59,448 nt of DNA from Paenibacillus alkalitolerans (GCF_016482785.1 NZ_JAEMXM010000033.1:1-59448), one strand, 5' to 3'; positions 1 to 8,653 are shown, counted from the stretch's first letter. The notes: generated by a model not told the origin, from the letters alone. Numbers and translations: made by a program.

Positions 1-340
1 CTAACCGGAGAAACTCCGGTTACAGCGTCCATTTTCGGCCAGCTGCACCCTCCTAACCGGAGAAACCCCGGTTACAGCGTCCATTTTCGGCTAGCTGCAC
101 CCTCCTAACCGGAGAAACTCCGGTTAGAGCGTCCATTTTCGGCTAGCTGCTCCCTACTAACCGGAGAAACTCCGGTTACCGCGTCCATTTTCGGCCAGCT
201 GCACCTTCCTAACCGGAGATACGCCGGTTACAGCGTCCATTTTCGGCGACCTGCGCCCTTCTAACCGGAGAAACTCCGGTTACAGCGTCCATTTTCGGCC
301 CGCTGCACCTTCCTAACCGGAGATACTCCAGTTTAAGCGC
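1..340. repeat. 52-bp tandem repeat array, six full copies plus a partial
   Basis: Units start at 1, 53, 105, 157, 209 and 261, each 52 bp; a seventh decays from 313. Every unit opens with AACCGGAG-AAA-CTCCGGTT, an 8-bp stem with a 3-nt loop, followed by a conserved stretch containing GCGTCCATTTTCGG. Copies differ by a few substitutions. Units 2 and 5 each carry one stem mismatch. The array runs off the left edge, so its true length is unknown. It lies downstream of the minus-strand tRNA genes. There are no spacers, so it is not a CRISPR array. Function unknown. Confidence 0.93.
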
Positions 341-444
341 CCACCAATTTCGCGTCTCATTAGTCACCTTATTCCGCGCAATCCAGGCGCATCGTGTACC
401 GGAAACAAAAAAATCCGCCCGCGGGCGGCACATTCGTAAAGATA

Positions 445-535
445 TGGCGGAGAGAGAGGGATTCGAACCCTCGCACCGCTTACGCAGTCTCACCCCGTAG
501 CAGAGGGTCCCCTTGAGCCACTTGGGTATCTCTCC
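445..535 (-). tRNA. tRNA-Ser (anticodon GCU)
   Basis: On the minus strand an acceptor stem GGAGAGA pairs with TCTCTCC. The anticodon arm is ACCCT-CTGCTAC-GGGGT with anticodon GCT, followed by the long variable arm of a class II tRNA, a T-arm containing GGTTCGAATCC, and an encoded CCA (complement at 445-447). The 91-nt length fits a serine tRNA. It is transcribed after the tRNA-Asn 20 nt upstream, so the two probably form one transcript. Confidence 0.95.
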
Positions 536-555
536 AAGCCCGACTAAAAAAAAAA

Positions 556-631
556 TGGCTCCCCGAACAGGACTCGAACCTGTGACAACTCGGTTAACAG
601 CCGAGTGCTCTACCAACTGAGCTATCGGGGA
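556..631 (-). tRNA. tRNA-Asn (anticodon GUU)
   Basis: A 76-nt cloverleaf on the minus strand: acceptor TCCCCGA/TCGGGGA, D-arm GCTCAGTTGGTAGAGC, anticodon arm CTCGG-CTGTTAA-CCGAG with anticodon GTT, T-arm CAGGTTCGAGTCCTG, and encoded CCA. It lies 33 nt after the sprT-like gene. An Asn-Ser tRNA start to a tRNA cluster next to the sprT-like gene is also the arrangement in Bacillus subtilis. Confidence 0.96.
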
Positions 632-664
632 ATGCATAAAATAATTTATCATGTCCGGCGCGAC

Positions 665-1123
665 CTAGTCAAGGTGTAAAAGTTTCAGTCTCCCCCTGCA
701 TTTGCCGCACCGGTACCGGCGCGGATCGGCGATCCGCTTGCGCGGGTAATCCATGCCGCAGTCGACGCAGCGAAGCAAATATTTCACCGGCAGACGCCGG
801 ATCGTGCCGGGCACGGCTTGGCAATACCTCGATCCCCCCACCTGCGCCAGCAGGCGTTGAAAGTCTGCGTCGGTGTGGCGGTAACCTTTTTTCATGAGAT
901 GAAGATGATAGTGGCACAGCTCGTGCTTGATGATCTTCTCCGTCTCTTCAGAACCGTACGTATCATATTGTTTGCGGTTGATCTCGATGTTATGCGACTT
1001 GAGCAAATACCGCCCGCCGGTCGTCCGCAGCCGCGAATTGAACGTCGCCCGGTGCAGGAAGGGCCGTCCGAACGATTCGAGCGACACCCGCTCCACCCAC
1101 GCTTGCAGTTGTGAATCCGTCAT
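665..1123 (-). CDS. SprT-like zinc protein (YdcK family)
   Basis: This 152-aa protein has the SprT-like signature HELCHYH (an HExxH zinc motif) near residue 67, in a helical N-terminal half. The C-terminal half has two CxxC pairs (LRCVDCG and YRCGKCRG) forming a zinc ribbon. The family (Pfam SprT-like, B. subtilis YdcK) is predicted to be metallopeptidase-like, but a bacterial substrate is not established. It lies directly upstream of the tRNA-Asn/Ser pair and is convergent or divergent with cmpA as in other Bacilli. The ATG at 1123 gives the usual family length. Confidence 0.9.
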   Translation of the reverse strand: MTDSQLQAWVERVSLESFGRPFLHRATFNSRLRTTGGRYLLKSHNIEINRKQYDTYGSEETEKIIKHELCHYHLHLMKKGYRHTDADFQRLLAQVGGSRYCQAVPGTIRRLPVKYLLRCVDCGMDYPRKRIADPRRYRCGKCRGRLKLLHLD

Positions 1124-1251
1124 GTTATGTTACCGCTCCCCCATTTGTTGGCGGGACATGCGCCTTCAGCCGTCCCATCTTGAATTGTAACTAATGAGTA
1201 AGCTACACTGTCAAGTATGAGAATCGTACTATCGGAAGGGGATTTACGGAC

Positions 1252-1611
1252 GTGACGAAACCAAGCATGCGTTATATTGTGCTTTTTGACGGGAAGGCGC
1301 TCGACTTCGTCGAGATGCCCGCTTCTCACGCGTACCAATTGACTGCGCTTCACCACCGTCTGCATAAAGAGATCGGAAAGCTGACCGCGGAGAATGTTCC
1401 TGCGCTGCCGCAAGCGGTCGCCGAGTGCGACGCTCTCGAGCTCGTGAACAAAGATTATACCTTAACCGGCGGATTGGAATACATGAACCGGCTGGAGGGG
1501 ACGTTCGCCGGCATAAAGGAGCGAAGCTATCCGCTCGTCTCCCTGCTCACGGAGATTCGGGCGCTCCAGGCGCAGCTTGAGCAGTGGTATGAGGAAGAGA
1601 TGGACGAATAA
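1252..1611 (+). CDS. conserved hypothetical protein, 119 aa
   Basis: I do not recognise a named family. The protein is soluble, without signal or membrane segment, and acidic at the C-terminus, where a helix ends in WYEEEMDE. The start is GTG at 1252, with GGAAGGGG about 10 nt upstream; an ATG at 1267 is an alternative. It is divergent from the sprT-like gene and runs toward cmpA. Codon use resembles its neighbours, so it is probably a real chromosomal gene; function unknown. Confidence 0.72.
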   Translation: MTKPSMRYIVLFDGKALDFVEMPASHAYQLTALHHRLHKEIGKLTAENVPALPQAVAECDALELVNKDYTLTGGLEYMNRLEGTFAGIKERSYPLVSLLTEIRALQAQLEQWYEEEMDE

Positions 1612-1706
1612 CTCGAAAAACGTTTCCATAAACCGCATAGGACCTGCACACCTTCCCATTCGCCCACGTATAATGAAAGAAAACCAAAGATTGGGGGCTG
1701 GGAACG

Positions 1707-1841
1707 TTGCCGCAGTGGCTTTACAATCAACTGATGCGCGCATACCGGAGAAAAGACCGGCGGCAGATACGGCTGCTGAACGACTGTTGGTTTTTTTACC
1801 GGACGAAGGGAGATCACTCCGCAGTTTCAAACATGGAATAA
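1707..1841 (+). CDS. cmpA: cortex morphogenetic protein CmpA
   Basis: A 44-aa frame starts with TTG at 1707 and reads MPQWLYNQLMRAYRRKD..., continuing with the RLLNDCWFFY segment. This matches the small sporulation protein CmpA of Bacilli (starts MPxWLxNQM; contains QIxLLNxCWxFYR). In B. subtilis CmpA acts with SpoIVA and ClpXP as a quality-control adaptor during coat and cortex assembly. It is easily missed because it is short, starts with TTG and sits in a frame overlapped by a longer open frame running into the kinase gene. GGGGG lies about 10 nt before the start. Position between sprT-like gene and tex agrees with synteny. Confidence 0.85.
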   Translation: MPQWLYNQLMRAYRRKDRRQIRLLNDCWFFYRTKGDHSAVSNME

Positions 1842-1912
1842 CTTGCAAACCGGGCCCGCAGAACTCTATGATGGGATGCCCGGTTTTCGCAATCATTGGG
1901 GAAGTGTGCGAC

Positions 1913-2728
1913 ATGTCGTATAAACAAATTAAATGGATGATCCTCATCGTTCCGACGGTAACGATATGGCTGTGGGAATTCATCCGCCATGAGTTCCATA
2001 TTCCGTTTCTTTCCATGGAGCTCGGAAACTGGCTCGCTCCGCTGATTGTGCTCGGCGTCACGATGGCCATATCGCTTCCTCTGTTCCGGATGCTCGAGAG
2101 CATTCAACGGCAGTTGAACGAGGCGAACGCGATCCGGTCCGCCATGGACGAACGCGAGCGCATTGCACGGGAGCTGCACGACGGAATTGCGCAGTCGTTG
2201 TTTTTGCTGTCGGTTAAAGTGGACAAGCTGGAGAGCGAACCGGGTTCGGCGGCGGCGGCTTCTATTGAAACGATCCGCAAGACGGTGCACCAAGTAAACG
2301 GGTACGTGCGGCAGGCCATCGCCAGCTTGCGTTACCCTCCCGGGACGGGAACGCTGCCCTGGACGGACATGCTTCAACGGTTGTTCGAAAGCGCGGAGAA
2401 CGATTCCGGCCTGACGGTCCGCACCGATTGGCGCTTGCCGGAACAGCGGTTGACTCCCCGGGACAAGGTGGAGCTTTACGCCTGCTTGCGCGAAGCTTTA
2501 ATTAACGTTCAGAAGCATTCCGGCGGCCGGAACGTATGGATAGAGAGCGCGCCGGCGGGCGCGAACGGGTGGATATGCCGCGTCTCCGACGACGGGGATT
2601 GGCCGGCTCAGCCGGCTTCCGGCGGCTATGGATTGCAAATCGTGAAGGAGCGGGCCCGGGAGATGGGTTGGTCGTTCGAGCTGGGCCGGAATGCGGGCCG
2701 AACGGAATTTGTCATTGAGAAGAGGTGA
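1913..2728 (+). CDS. sensor histidine kinase, NarL/LiaS-type (HisKA_3)
   Basis: The ATG at 1913 with GGGGAAG 8 nt upstream gives a 271-aa protein; the open frame extends further upstream but that part overlaps cmpA and has no kinase features. Two membrane segments lie near residues 5-23 and 41-61, with a very short outer loop, so there is no evident extracellular sensor. The phospho-acceptor box is RIARELHDGIAQSL. The ATP-binding domain shows EALINVQKHS, VSDDGDW and GGYGLQIVKERA. It overlaps the start region of the response regulator, forming one operon. Its stimulus is unknown; the copper-related genes that follow suggest metal or envelope sensing, but that is inference. Confidence 0.92.
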   Translation: MSYKQIKWMILIVPTVTIWLWEFIRHEFHIPFLSMELGNWLAPLIVLGVTMAISLPLFRMLESIQRQLNEANAIRSAMDERERIARELHDGIAQSLFLLSVKVDKLESEPGSAAAASIETIRKTVHQVNGYVRQAIASLRYPPGTGTLPWTDMLQRLFESAENDSGLTVRTDWRLPEQRLTPRDKVELYACLREALINVQKHSGGRNVWIESAPAGANGWICRVSDDGDWPAQPASGGYGLQIVKERAREMGWSFELGRNAGRTEFVIEKR

Positions 2729-2733
2729 TTACA

Positions 2734-3381
2734 TTGCCGGACAAGGTGTACCGCATCCTCCTGGTGGACGACCACGAACACGCGCGGCTCGGCATGCGGG
2801 AGATCGTCGGAGGCGATCCGATGTTTTCCGTCGTCGCCGAAGCCGCGGACGGGCATGAAGCGATCCGGATGGCCCGGGAATTGTGCCCGGACATTATTTT
2901 AATGGATATCAACATGCCCGGTTTGGACGGACTGGAAACGACAAAGCTCATTAAAGAATCGGCGCCCGAATGCAAGATCGTAATGGTCACCGTCTCGGAT
3001 GACGTAACGAATCTATTCGAAGCGATCAAGAGAGGCGCGCAAGGTTACTTGCTGAAAAATTTGCAGCCTTCCTCTTGGCTTGAATACTTGAGAGCCGTCG
3101 CGCTGGACGAAGCCCCTATGTCGAAGGAGCTCGCCAACAGGATCCTCAGGGAATTTGCCGTTTCGCAGCCGGCGCCTCAACAAAACCCTCTCTCCCAACG
3201 GGAAAAGGAAGTGCTTCAACTGGTTGCAAAGGGTCATTCGAACAAGCATATTTCAGAAATGCTGTATATCTCCGAGCATACGGTGAAAAACCATCTTAAG
3301 AGCATTCTATATAAACTCCAATTGGAAAACCGCGTCCAATTGACGCGCTACGCCTACGAGAAAGGCTGGATTAAAGGGTAA
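2734..3381 (+). CDS. response regulator, NarL/FixJ family
   Basis: This 215-aa protein has a receiver domain (DD at 11-12, phospho-acceptor Asp58 in LMDINMPGLDG, conserved Lys in YLLKN) and a LuxR-type helix-turn-helix (LSQREKEVLQLVAKGHSNKHI). I prefer the TTG at 2734, preceded by GAGGTGA with 5-nt spacing. A GTG at 2725 overlapping the kinase stop is the alternative. It is the cognate partner of the kinase. The next gene starts 95 nt downstream behind an inverted repeat (3396-3427) that could be its operator. Confidence 0.93.
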   Translation: MPDKVYRILLVDDHEHARLGMREIVGGDPMFSVVAEAADGHEAIRMARELCPDIILMDINMPGLDGLETTKLIKESAPECKIVMVTVSDDVTNLFEAIKRGAQGYLLKNLQPSSWLEYLRAVALDEAPMSKELANRILREFAVSQPAPQQNPLSQREKEVLQLVAKGHSNKHISEMLYISEHTVKNHLKSILYKLQLENRVQLTRYAYEKGWIKG

Positions 3382-3395
3382 CATTTTCGTCACAC

Positions 3396-3427
3396 AAATA
3401 GCCCCTTCGAGTCATACCCCGCTATTT
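3396..3427. promoter_or_regulatory. inverted repeat upstream of the copper-related pair
   Basis: AAATAGC (3396-3402) and GCTATTT (3421-3427) are separated by 18 nt, about 50 nt before the start of the DUF4198-like gene and just after the regulator stop codon. No T-run follows, so it does not look like a terminator. It may be a regulator binding site. Only the repeat itself is seen. Confidence 0.35.
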
Positions 3428-3476
3428 GGGCATGTACTACACTTGAGTTGCTTAATTCAGGGAGGGGTTATTTGTT

Positions 3477-4532
3477 ATGAGAAAAACGTTTCTTTCCATC
3501 ATTGTATCGGCGTTCTTGCTGATGTTTGCGGTTCCCGCTTGGGCGCATGACGGCTGGTCGCAAACGAACGCTCCGATCGCGCCTGCAGGCGAAGTGACAT
3601 ATGTCGAACTGATGCTCGGCAACCACAGCAACCACCATGCAAGCTATCGCATCGACGGCAAGTGGAGCCCGGAAACGACGAAAGTGTACGTCATGACGCC
3701 GGCCGGCAAAAAAGCCGATATTACGGGCACGTTGTTTTATACCGGCGAAGTGACGGAGACCGACAGTCCGGAGATGAACAACTACTACGTCGCTTCTTTC
3801 TCTTCGTCCACGCCCGGAGCGTACATCGTGTCGGTGGAAGGCGACAGTATTTTCAAACACGGGGACGTTGCGAGCCGCACGCTGCGCAGCGCCAAATCGT
3901 TCGTCGCCGTCGCCGACATTCCGGTCATGCAGCGCGTGTCGAATTTGAAAGGGTTTAGCAAACCGGCCAGCTCCGACCGCGCGGAATGGATTCCGCAGTT
4001 CAACCCGGCCGCCGTCAAGCCGAACCAAACCGTCTCGGTTCAGCTGCTGCTGAAGGGCAAGCCGCTGGCGGATACAGAAGCTGCGCTTATTCGCCGCAGC
4101 ACGTCCGACTCGCAGTCCTTGAAGACAGACGCTAACGGTGTCGTAACCTTTGCCGCGGGGCCTGCGGATTACTATTTGCTCCGCGCCAAGCCGGCAACAG
4201 ATGAGAAGGAAGAAGGAAAATACGACAAGACTAACTATGAGGCTACGATGACCTTCATTGTGCAGAACGGATCGGTTTCGTTGAAAGCGGAGACTGTCAA
4301 CCCGCTGCCGGTCGTGCACGTTGGCGGCAAAGAGGTCGAAGCGAATGGGCTTGCATTGAGTGGCGGCACGCTGCTCGCGGATGCGGAGTTTATCCGGTCC
4401 CATGTAAACCCGAATTATGAGGGCTCCGGTTCCGTGGGCGTCCGGCAAGCGGCGGAGCAGTCCGGGTTCGCGGTCGAATACTTCCCCGCCGTCGGCGGTC
4501 AGCGTCCTGCAGTCTATATTTACACGAAGTAA
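3477..4532 (+). CDS. exported DUF4198-like protein of a copper-related operon
   Basis: This 351-aa protein has a clear signal peptide ending in AWA-HDGW, and GGGAGGGG precedes the ATG. After the signal come beta-rich segments, as in the DUF4198 family of exported proteins often found beside metal transport or resistance genes, with PNQTVSVQLLLKGKPL in the middle. The last about 90 residues (starting PVVHVGGKEVEANG) resemble a copper-amine-oxidase/stalk-type module. The mature N-terminus begins with His, as in CopC-like proteins where the terminal His can ligate copper. Its stop overlaps the next start (TAATG), so the two are translationally coupled. A role in metal handling is inferred from context. 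Confidence 0.8.
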   Translation: MRKTFLSIIVSAFLLMFAVPAWAHDGWSQTNAPIAPAGEVTYVELMLGNHSNHHASYRIDGKWSPETTKVYVMTPAGKKADITGTLFYTGEVTETDSPEMNNYYVASFSSSTPGAYIVSVEGDSIFKHGDVASRTLRSAKSFVAVADIPVMQRVSNLKGFSKPASSDRAEWIPQFNPAAVKPNQTVSVQLLLKGKPLADTEAALIRRSTSDSQSLKTDANGVVTFAAGPADYYLLRAKPATDEKEEGKYDKTNYEATMTFIVQNGSVSLKAETVNPLPVVHVGGKEVEANGLALSGGTLLADAEFIRSHVNPNYEGSGSVGVRQAAEQSGFAVEYFPAVGGQRPAVYIYTK

Positions 4533-6238
4533 TGACGCGGCACTTTGTATGCTTCATTGCAGTGCTGCTGATCTTGCCGGCGCTTCTTTTCGCGGCTCCG
4601 GCTCCCGCTTCCGCTCACGCCTACGTCAAAGCTTCCGATCCGAAACAGGAGTCGGAGCTCGACGCTTCGCCTGAGCGGATCACGGTCACATTCACGGAAA
4701 ACATCGATACTGATGTGAGCAAGCTTACGCTGTCGGACGAGAACGGGAAAGAGGTGCCGGCGGAGCTGTCCGGAGCGGGCGATAACGGCTTGAAGCTAAC
4801 GTTCCCGAAGCTGGCGGACGGCGTCTATAAAGTGCGCTGGCAAGTGCTGTCCGTTGACAGCCATGTGACGGAAGGCACGTTCCGGTTTTCCGTCGGGGTA
4901 CCGCTCGCTAAAGTGAAGCCGCAAGAGACGGTGTCGTTGGACGATTCTCCTGCCGTGGAGCCTTCCGCGCCGTCCGCTCCCGAGGAGCAGCCCCCGCCTG
5001 CCAGTGACAAGGAGCAGTCCGCTTCTTCCGCTCCGAAGGAATCAACCTCTACGGCTGATTCCAAGGAGTCGGCTTCACCGTCAGCGGCAGACACAAGCGA
5101 TAGTACACCTAGTGAAGCAGCCGAACCGGAGAATAAACTGCCGGGGGACAGTCCGCAACAGCAACAGGAGGACAGTCAACAGGAAGGGCAGGCCATTACC
5201 GGTTCAAAGGCTTCTTCGGGGGCTGCTCCCGAGGCTTCCGGGGCAGGTTCCGAAGCCGCAACCGGATCTGTATCCGAACCATTACCGGACCCGGCAACGT
5301 TGCCTGTCGAACACACTCACCATCACAGTCAAGCGGAGGCTGAAGGTACAACCGGATTCCTCCATACTCTGATGCCATTGCTGCGGATCATGGAGGTATT
5401 GACGCTGGCGGTGTTGGGCGGTCTTGCGTTTTTCCGCTGGCTCGTTCATGCGACGCCGGCAGCGCATGCGATGCAAGCTCGTACAACTGCAATTGCCGGA
5501 GGAGCTGCCGCCGCGGGCATTGTGGTATTTTTGCTTACGGGGATCACTCATATTCTCATGCTCGCGGAGGAGCTCGAATATGGCCGATTCGGTACGCTGA
5601 TCTTCTCCACAACCGTCGGTCAAGCCGCGGTTGCGCGCGTCTTACTGGCTGCTGCCGTCTTAGGCTTGTTCCGCGTCTCTTCATTGTCTTTCCGCACAAG
5701 AAGTGTGTCGATCTCTATTGCGATGCTTTGCCTAATCGTCACGTTTCCCTGGACGGGTCACGCTTTCTCCGACGGTCCGGACCGTTGGTTGACGGTAACT
5801 TCGCATACGGCTCATATTGCCGCTTCGATCGTTTGGTTCGGAGGTATATTGGGTATCGTCTATGCGTCGTTTGCAGCGGGTCGGGATGCGGTTGGCCGGT
5901 TGGCAATTGTGGATGCGTTGACGAGAACCTTTTCGCGTGTCGCCCTGCCCATGATGGTGATCGTGTTCGGAACAGGCTTTACGCTCAGCTTGGTCCGTCT
6001 GCCGTCGTTGTACGATTTGGCGGTCACTCCATACGGCAGGATACTGTTTATGAAGATTGTTCTTTTTGTCCTCATTTTGCTGTTGGCCGGCGTACACCGT
6101 TGGGTCGTCATGCCGAGGATGAGCACGTCAGACGAGGTGCAACTACGGAGGCTTATTATCGGAGTTCGGGTGGAACTGGCGATGGCTCTCGCTTTGTTTA
6201 CACTTGCGGGTGTTTTATCCACCACCTCGCCGACGTGA
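4532..6238 (+). CDS. CopC-CopD fusion, copper uptake/resistance protein (YcnJ-like)
   Basis: Of 568 aa, a signal peptide (cleavage near ASA-HAYV) exposes a His at the mature N-terminus. A CopC domain (about residues 29-125) ends with the copper-site motif DSHVTEGTFRF. A low-complexity Ser/Pro/Glu/Ala linker of about 125 residues ends in HTHHHSQAEAE, and eight or so membrane helices form a CopD domain to the C-terminus. Such fusions (B. subtilis YcnJ) take part in copper acquisition at the membrane. It overlaps the preceding gene by 1 nt and is closed by the terminator at 6297. The His-rich end of the linker could be an extra metal-binding site. Confidence 0.92.
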   Translation: MTRHFVCFIAVLLILPALLFAAPAPASAHAYVKASDPKQESELDASPERITVTFTENIDTDVSKLTLSDENGKEVPAELSGAGDNGLKLTFPKLADGVYKVRWQVLSVDSHVTEGTFRFSVGVPLAKVKPQETVSLDDSPAVEPSAPSAPEEQPPPASDKEQSASSAPKESTSTADSKESASPSAADTSDSTPSEAAEPENKLPGDSPQQQQEDSQQEGQAITGSKASSGAAPEASGAGSEAATGSVSEPLPDPATLPVEHTHHHSQAEAEGTTGFLHTLMPLLRIMEVLTLAVLGGLAFFRWLVHATPAAHAMQARTTAIAGGAAAAGIVVFLLTGITHILMLAEELEYGRFGTLIFSTTVGQAAVARVLLAAAVLGLFRVSSLSFRTRSVSISIAMLCLIVTFPWTGHAFSDGPDRWLTVTSHTAHIAASIVWFGGILGIVYASFAAGRDAVGRLAIVDALTRTFSRVALPMMVIVFGTGFTLSLVRLPSLYDLAVTPYGRILFMKIVLFVLILLLAGVHRWVVMPRMSTSDEVQLRRLIIGVRVELAMALALFTLAGVLSTTSPT

Positions 6239-6296
6239 CGCTCGATTTGTCGCCTTTCACGACTATTAAGCCGGTTTTCCTGAATTTATCGCTGCA

Positions 6297-6343
6297 AATA
6301 ACGCCCTTGACTCCGCAACGTGCGGGGGAAGGGCGTTATTTTT
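6297..6343. terminator. bidirectional terminator between copCD and tex
   Basis: AATAACGCCCTT (6297-6308) pairs perfectly with AAGGGCGTTATT (6329-6340), a 12-bp stem with T-rich sequence after it on the plus strand and A/T-rich sequence on the other side. It serves the convergent copCD and tex genes and touches the tex stop codon. Confidence 0.9.
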
Positions 6344-8624
6344 ATGCGTTCGGGCCTTTCATCGTGAGCGAGACGCGTCCTTTGTTCAGATCGACGCCGA
6401 GCACCCAGACGGTGACGTTGTCGCCGACGGACACGACGTCCATCGGATGCTTCACGAACCGGTTGCTCAGCTGCGAAATATGGACGAGCCCGTCGTTCTT
6501 CACGCCGATGTCGACAAACGCGCCGAAGTCGGTCACGTTGCGCACCGTGCCTTGAAGCTCCATGCCGACGGCGAGGTCCTCGAGCTTGAGCACGCCGGTT
6601 TTGAATATCGGCGGAGGCAGCTCCTCGCGCGGGTCGCGGCCGGGGCGCTTCAAGCTGTCGAGGATGTCGCGCAGCGTCGGCACGCCGACATCGAGCTGCG
6701 AAGCGAGCTGAGCGGGATCGACTGCGTCGATGAGACGGCGCAAATCGTCAGAGCCGAGCCGGTCGAGCTCCAAGCGGAGCTCGCGGAACAGCTTGTCCAC
6801 CACCGGATACGACTCGGGGTGGATCGGGGTGTTGTCGAGCGGGTTCACCGCTTCCGGAACGCGCAGGAAGCCGACGCACTGCTCGAACGTCTTCGCGCCG
6901 AGCCTCGGCACGCGCGCAAGCTCGGAACGGCTCGTGAATTTGCCGTTCTCTTCCCTGTACTTCACGATATTTTTCGCAATCGTGGAGCTGACGCCGGCTA
7001 CGTACGAAAGCAGCGACGGCGAGGCGGTGTTTACGTCGACGCCGACGTGGTTCACCGCGGACTCCACGACCCCGCCTAGCGATTCTTCCAGGCGCTTCGG
7101 CGCGACGTCATGCTGGTATTGCCCGACGCCGATCGCCTTCGGATCGATCTTCACAAGCTCAGCCAGCGGATCCTGCAGACGGCGCGCGATCGACACGGCG
7201 CTCCGCTCCGCCACGTCGAATTCAGGGAACTCCTCCTGCGCGACCTTGGAGGCCGAATATACGGAGGCGCCCGCTTCGTTGACGATCAAATACTGCAGGC
7301 TGCGGCCGGATTCCTCGTAAATTTTGCCGATCAAGCCGGCCACGAACTGCTCGGTTTCGCGCGAGGCGGTACCGTTGCCGATAACGATGAGATCGATGCC
7401 GTGCTTATCGATCAGCTTCTTGAAGACCGCCTCCGCTTCGGCGACCTTATTATGCGGTGCCGTTGGATACGTAACTGCGATATCGAGCACCTTGCCGGTA
7501 TCGTCGACGACGGCGAGCTTGCAGCCGGTTCTGAACGCGGGGTCGACGCCGAGCACGACTTTGCCCCGAACCGGCGGCTGCAGCAGCAGGTTGCGAAGAT
7601 TTTCCGCGAATATCGTAATCGCGTGCTCCTCCGCCTTCTCCGTCAGCTCCGCGCGCACCTCGCGCTCGATCGACGGCGCGATCAACCGCTTGTACGCGTC
7701 TTCCACGGCCGACTCCATCGCATCCCGCACCACCGAGTCCTCGCGCACGTAGCGCCGCCCTATCCATTGATAGATCGGAACCGGCTCCAATTCGAGGCTC
7801 ACCTTCAGCACCTGCTCCCGCTCCCCGCGATTGATGGCGAGCGTCCGGTGCGGCGGCAGCTTCTTGACCGGCTCCCGGTAGTTGTAGTACATCTCGTATA
7901 CCGATTCCACGGACGAATCCTTCGCTTCGGTGACGAGCACGGCATAATTCGTCGTGTAGCGGCGAACCCATGCGCGCACCTCGGCGTCATCTGCGATGAT
8001 CTCGGCGATAATATCGAGCGCGCCGGCAGCCGCTTCTTCGGCGGAAGCCACGCCCTTCTCTTCGCTCACATACTTCTCCGCCTCGGCAAGCAGCGCCCCC
8101 GTCCGGGGACGGCTCAGTATCCACCCGGCGAGCGGCTCCAAGCCTTTCTCCTTCGCCACGGATGCGCGGGTCTTTCTCTTCTGCTTATAAGGACGGTATA
8201 AATCCTCGACTTCCGTCAGCTTCGCGGCGCGCCCAACCGCATCGCGCAGCGCCGCCGTAAGCTTGCCCTGCTCGGCGATCAGGCGCAGCACTTCCTTCTT
8301 GCGCTCTTCCAAGCCGCGCAAATACTTCAACCGGTCCTCGATCTCGCGAAGCTTGTTCTCATCGAGCTCCCCCGTCATTTCTTTCCGGTAACGGGCGATG
8401 AACGGAATCGTGTTCCCCTCGTCGAGGAGGCTGACCGTCGTCTTTACTTGGCGCACCGACGCCCCGGTATCCGCGGCGATTGCGGCGGCGACCCGTTCCG
8501 CCGCGGCGCGCTCCTGCTCCTCCGTCCACACCAACTCTTCCGCCGCTATGTACTGTTCCGCGCCCGCCGCCGCGGTTGCGGTTGTTTCGCCTGTTCCGGT
8601 TGTCGCGTGACTTTTTTCACTCAT
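6342..8624 (-). CDS. tex: Tex-family RNA-binding transcription accessory protein
   Basis: A 760-aa full-length Tex (B. subtilis YdcI). An N-terminal helical region is followed by a YqgF/RNase H-like domain (VVLGVDPAFRTGCKLAVVD near 355), a helix-hairpin-helix domain (VNTASPSLLSYVAGVSS and VPRLGAKTFEQCVGFLRVP) and a C-terminal S1 domain (GTVRNVTDFGAFVDIGV). Tex binds nucleic acid and is linked to transcription and RNA turnover. The first about 25 residues are Ala/Thr/Glu-rich, longer than usual. It lies after ndoA in the same direction but is separated by a terminator, so it probably has its own promoter. Confidence 0.97.
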   Translation of the reverse strand: MSEKSHATTGTGETTATAAAGAEQYIAAEELVWTEEQERAAAERVAAAIAADTGASVRQVKTTVSLLDEGNTIPFIARYRKEMTGELDENKLREIEDRLKYLRGLEERKKEVLRLIAEQGKLTAALRDAVGRAAKLTEVEDLYRPYKQKRKTRASVAKEKGLEPLAGWILSRPRTGALLAEAEKYVSEEKGVASAEEAAAGALDIIAEIIADDAEVRAWVRRYTTNYAVLVTEAKDSSVESVYEMYYNYREPVKKLPPHRTLAINRGEREQVLKVSLELEPVPIYQWIGRRYVREDSVVRDAMESAVEDAYKRLIAPSIEREVRAELTEKAEEHAITIFAENLRNLLLQPPVRGKVVLGVDPAFRTGCKLAVVDDTGKVLDIAVTYPTAPHNKVAEAEAVFKKLIDKHGIDLIVIGNGTASRETEQFVAGLIGKIYEESGRSLQYLIVNEAGASVYSASKVAQEEFPEFDVAERSAVSIARRLQDPLAELVKIDPKAIGVGQYQHDVAPKRLEESLGGVVESAVNHVGVDVNTASPSLLSYVAGVSSTIAKNIVKYREENGKFTSRSELARVPRLGAKTFEQCVGFLRVPEAVNPLDNTPIHPESYPVVDKLFRELRLELDRLGSDDLRRLIDAVDPAQLASQLDVGVPTLRDILDSLKRPGRDPREELPPPIFKTGVLKLEDLAVGMELQGTVRNVTDFGAFVDIGVKNDGLVHISQLSNRFVKHPMDVVSVGDNVTVWVLGVDLNKGRVSLTMKGPNA

Positions 8625-8653
8625 GATTCATCTTCTCCCCTTCTCCTCAACAC

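Noticed and set aside
1-340. CRISPR array
   Set aside because: Units are contiguous 52-bp copies with no variable spacers and no cas genes nearby.
3468-4448. Long minus-strand open frame opposite the DUF4198-like gene
   Set aside because: It is antisense to a gene with clear signal peptide and ribosome binding site, is very rich in Arg and His, and matches no family; a high-GC shadow.
7110-8201. Long plus-strand open frames opposite tex
   Set aside because: They mirror the tex codon pattern and have no ribosome binding sites or protein-like composition.
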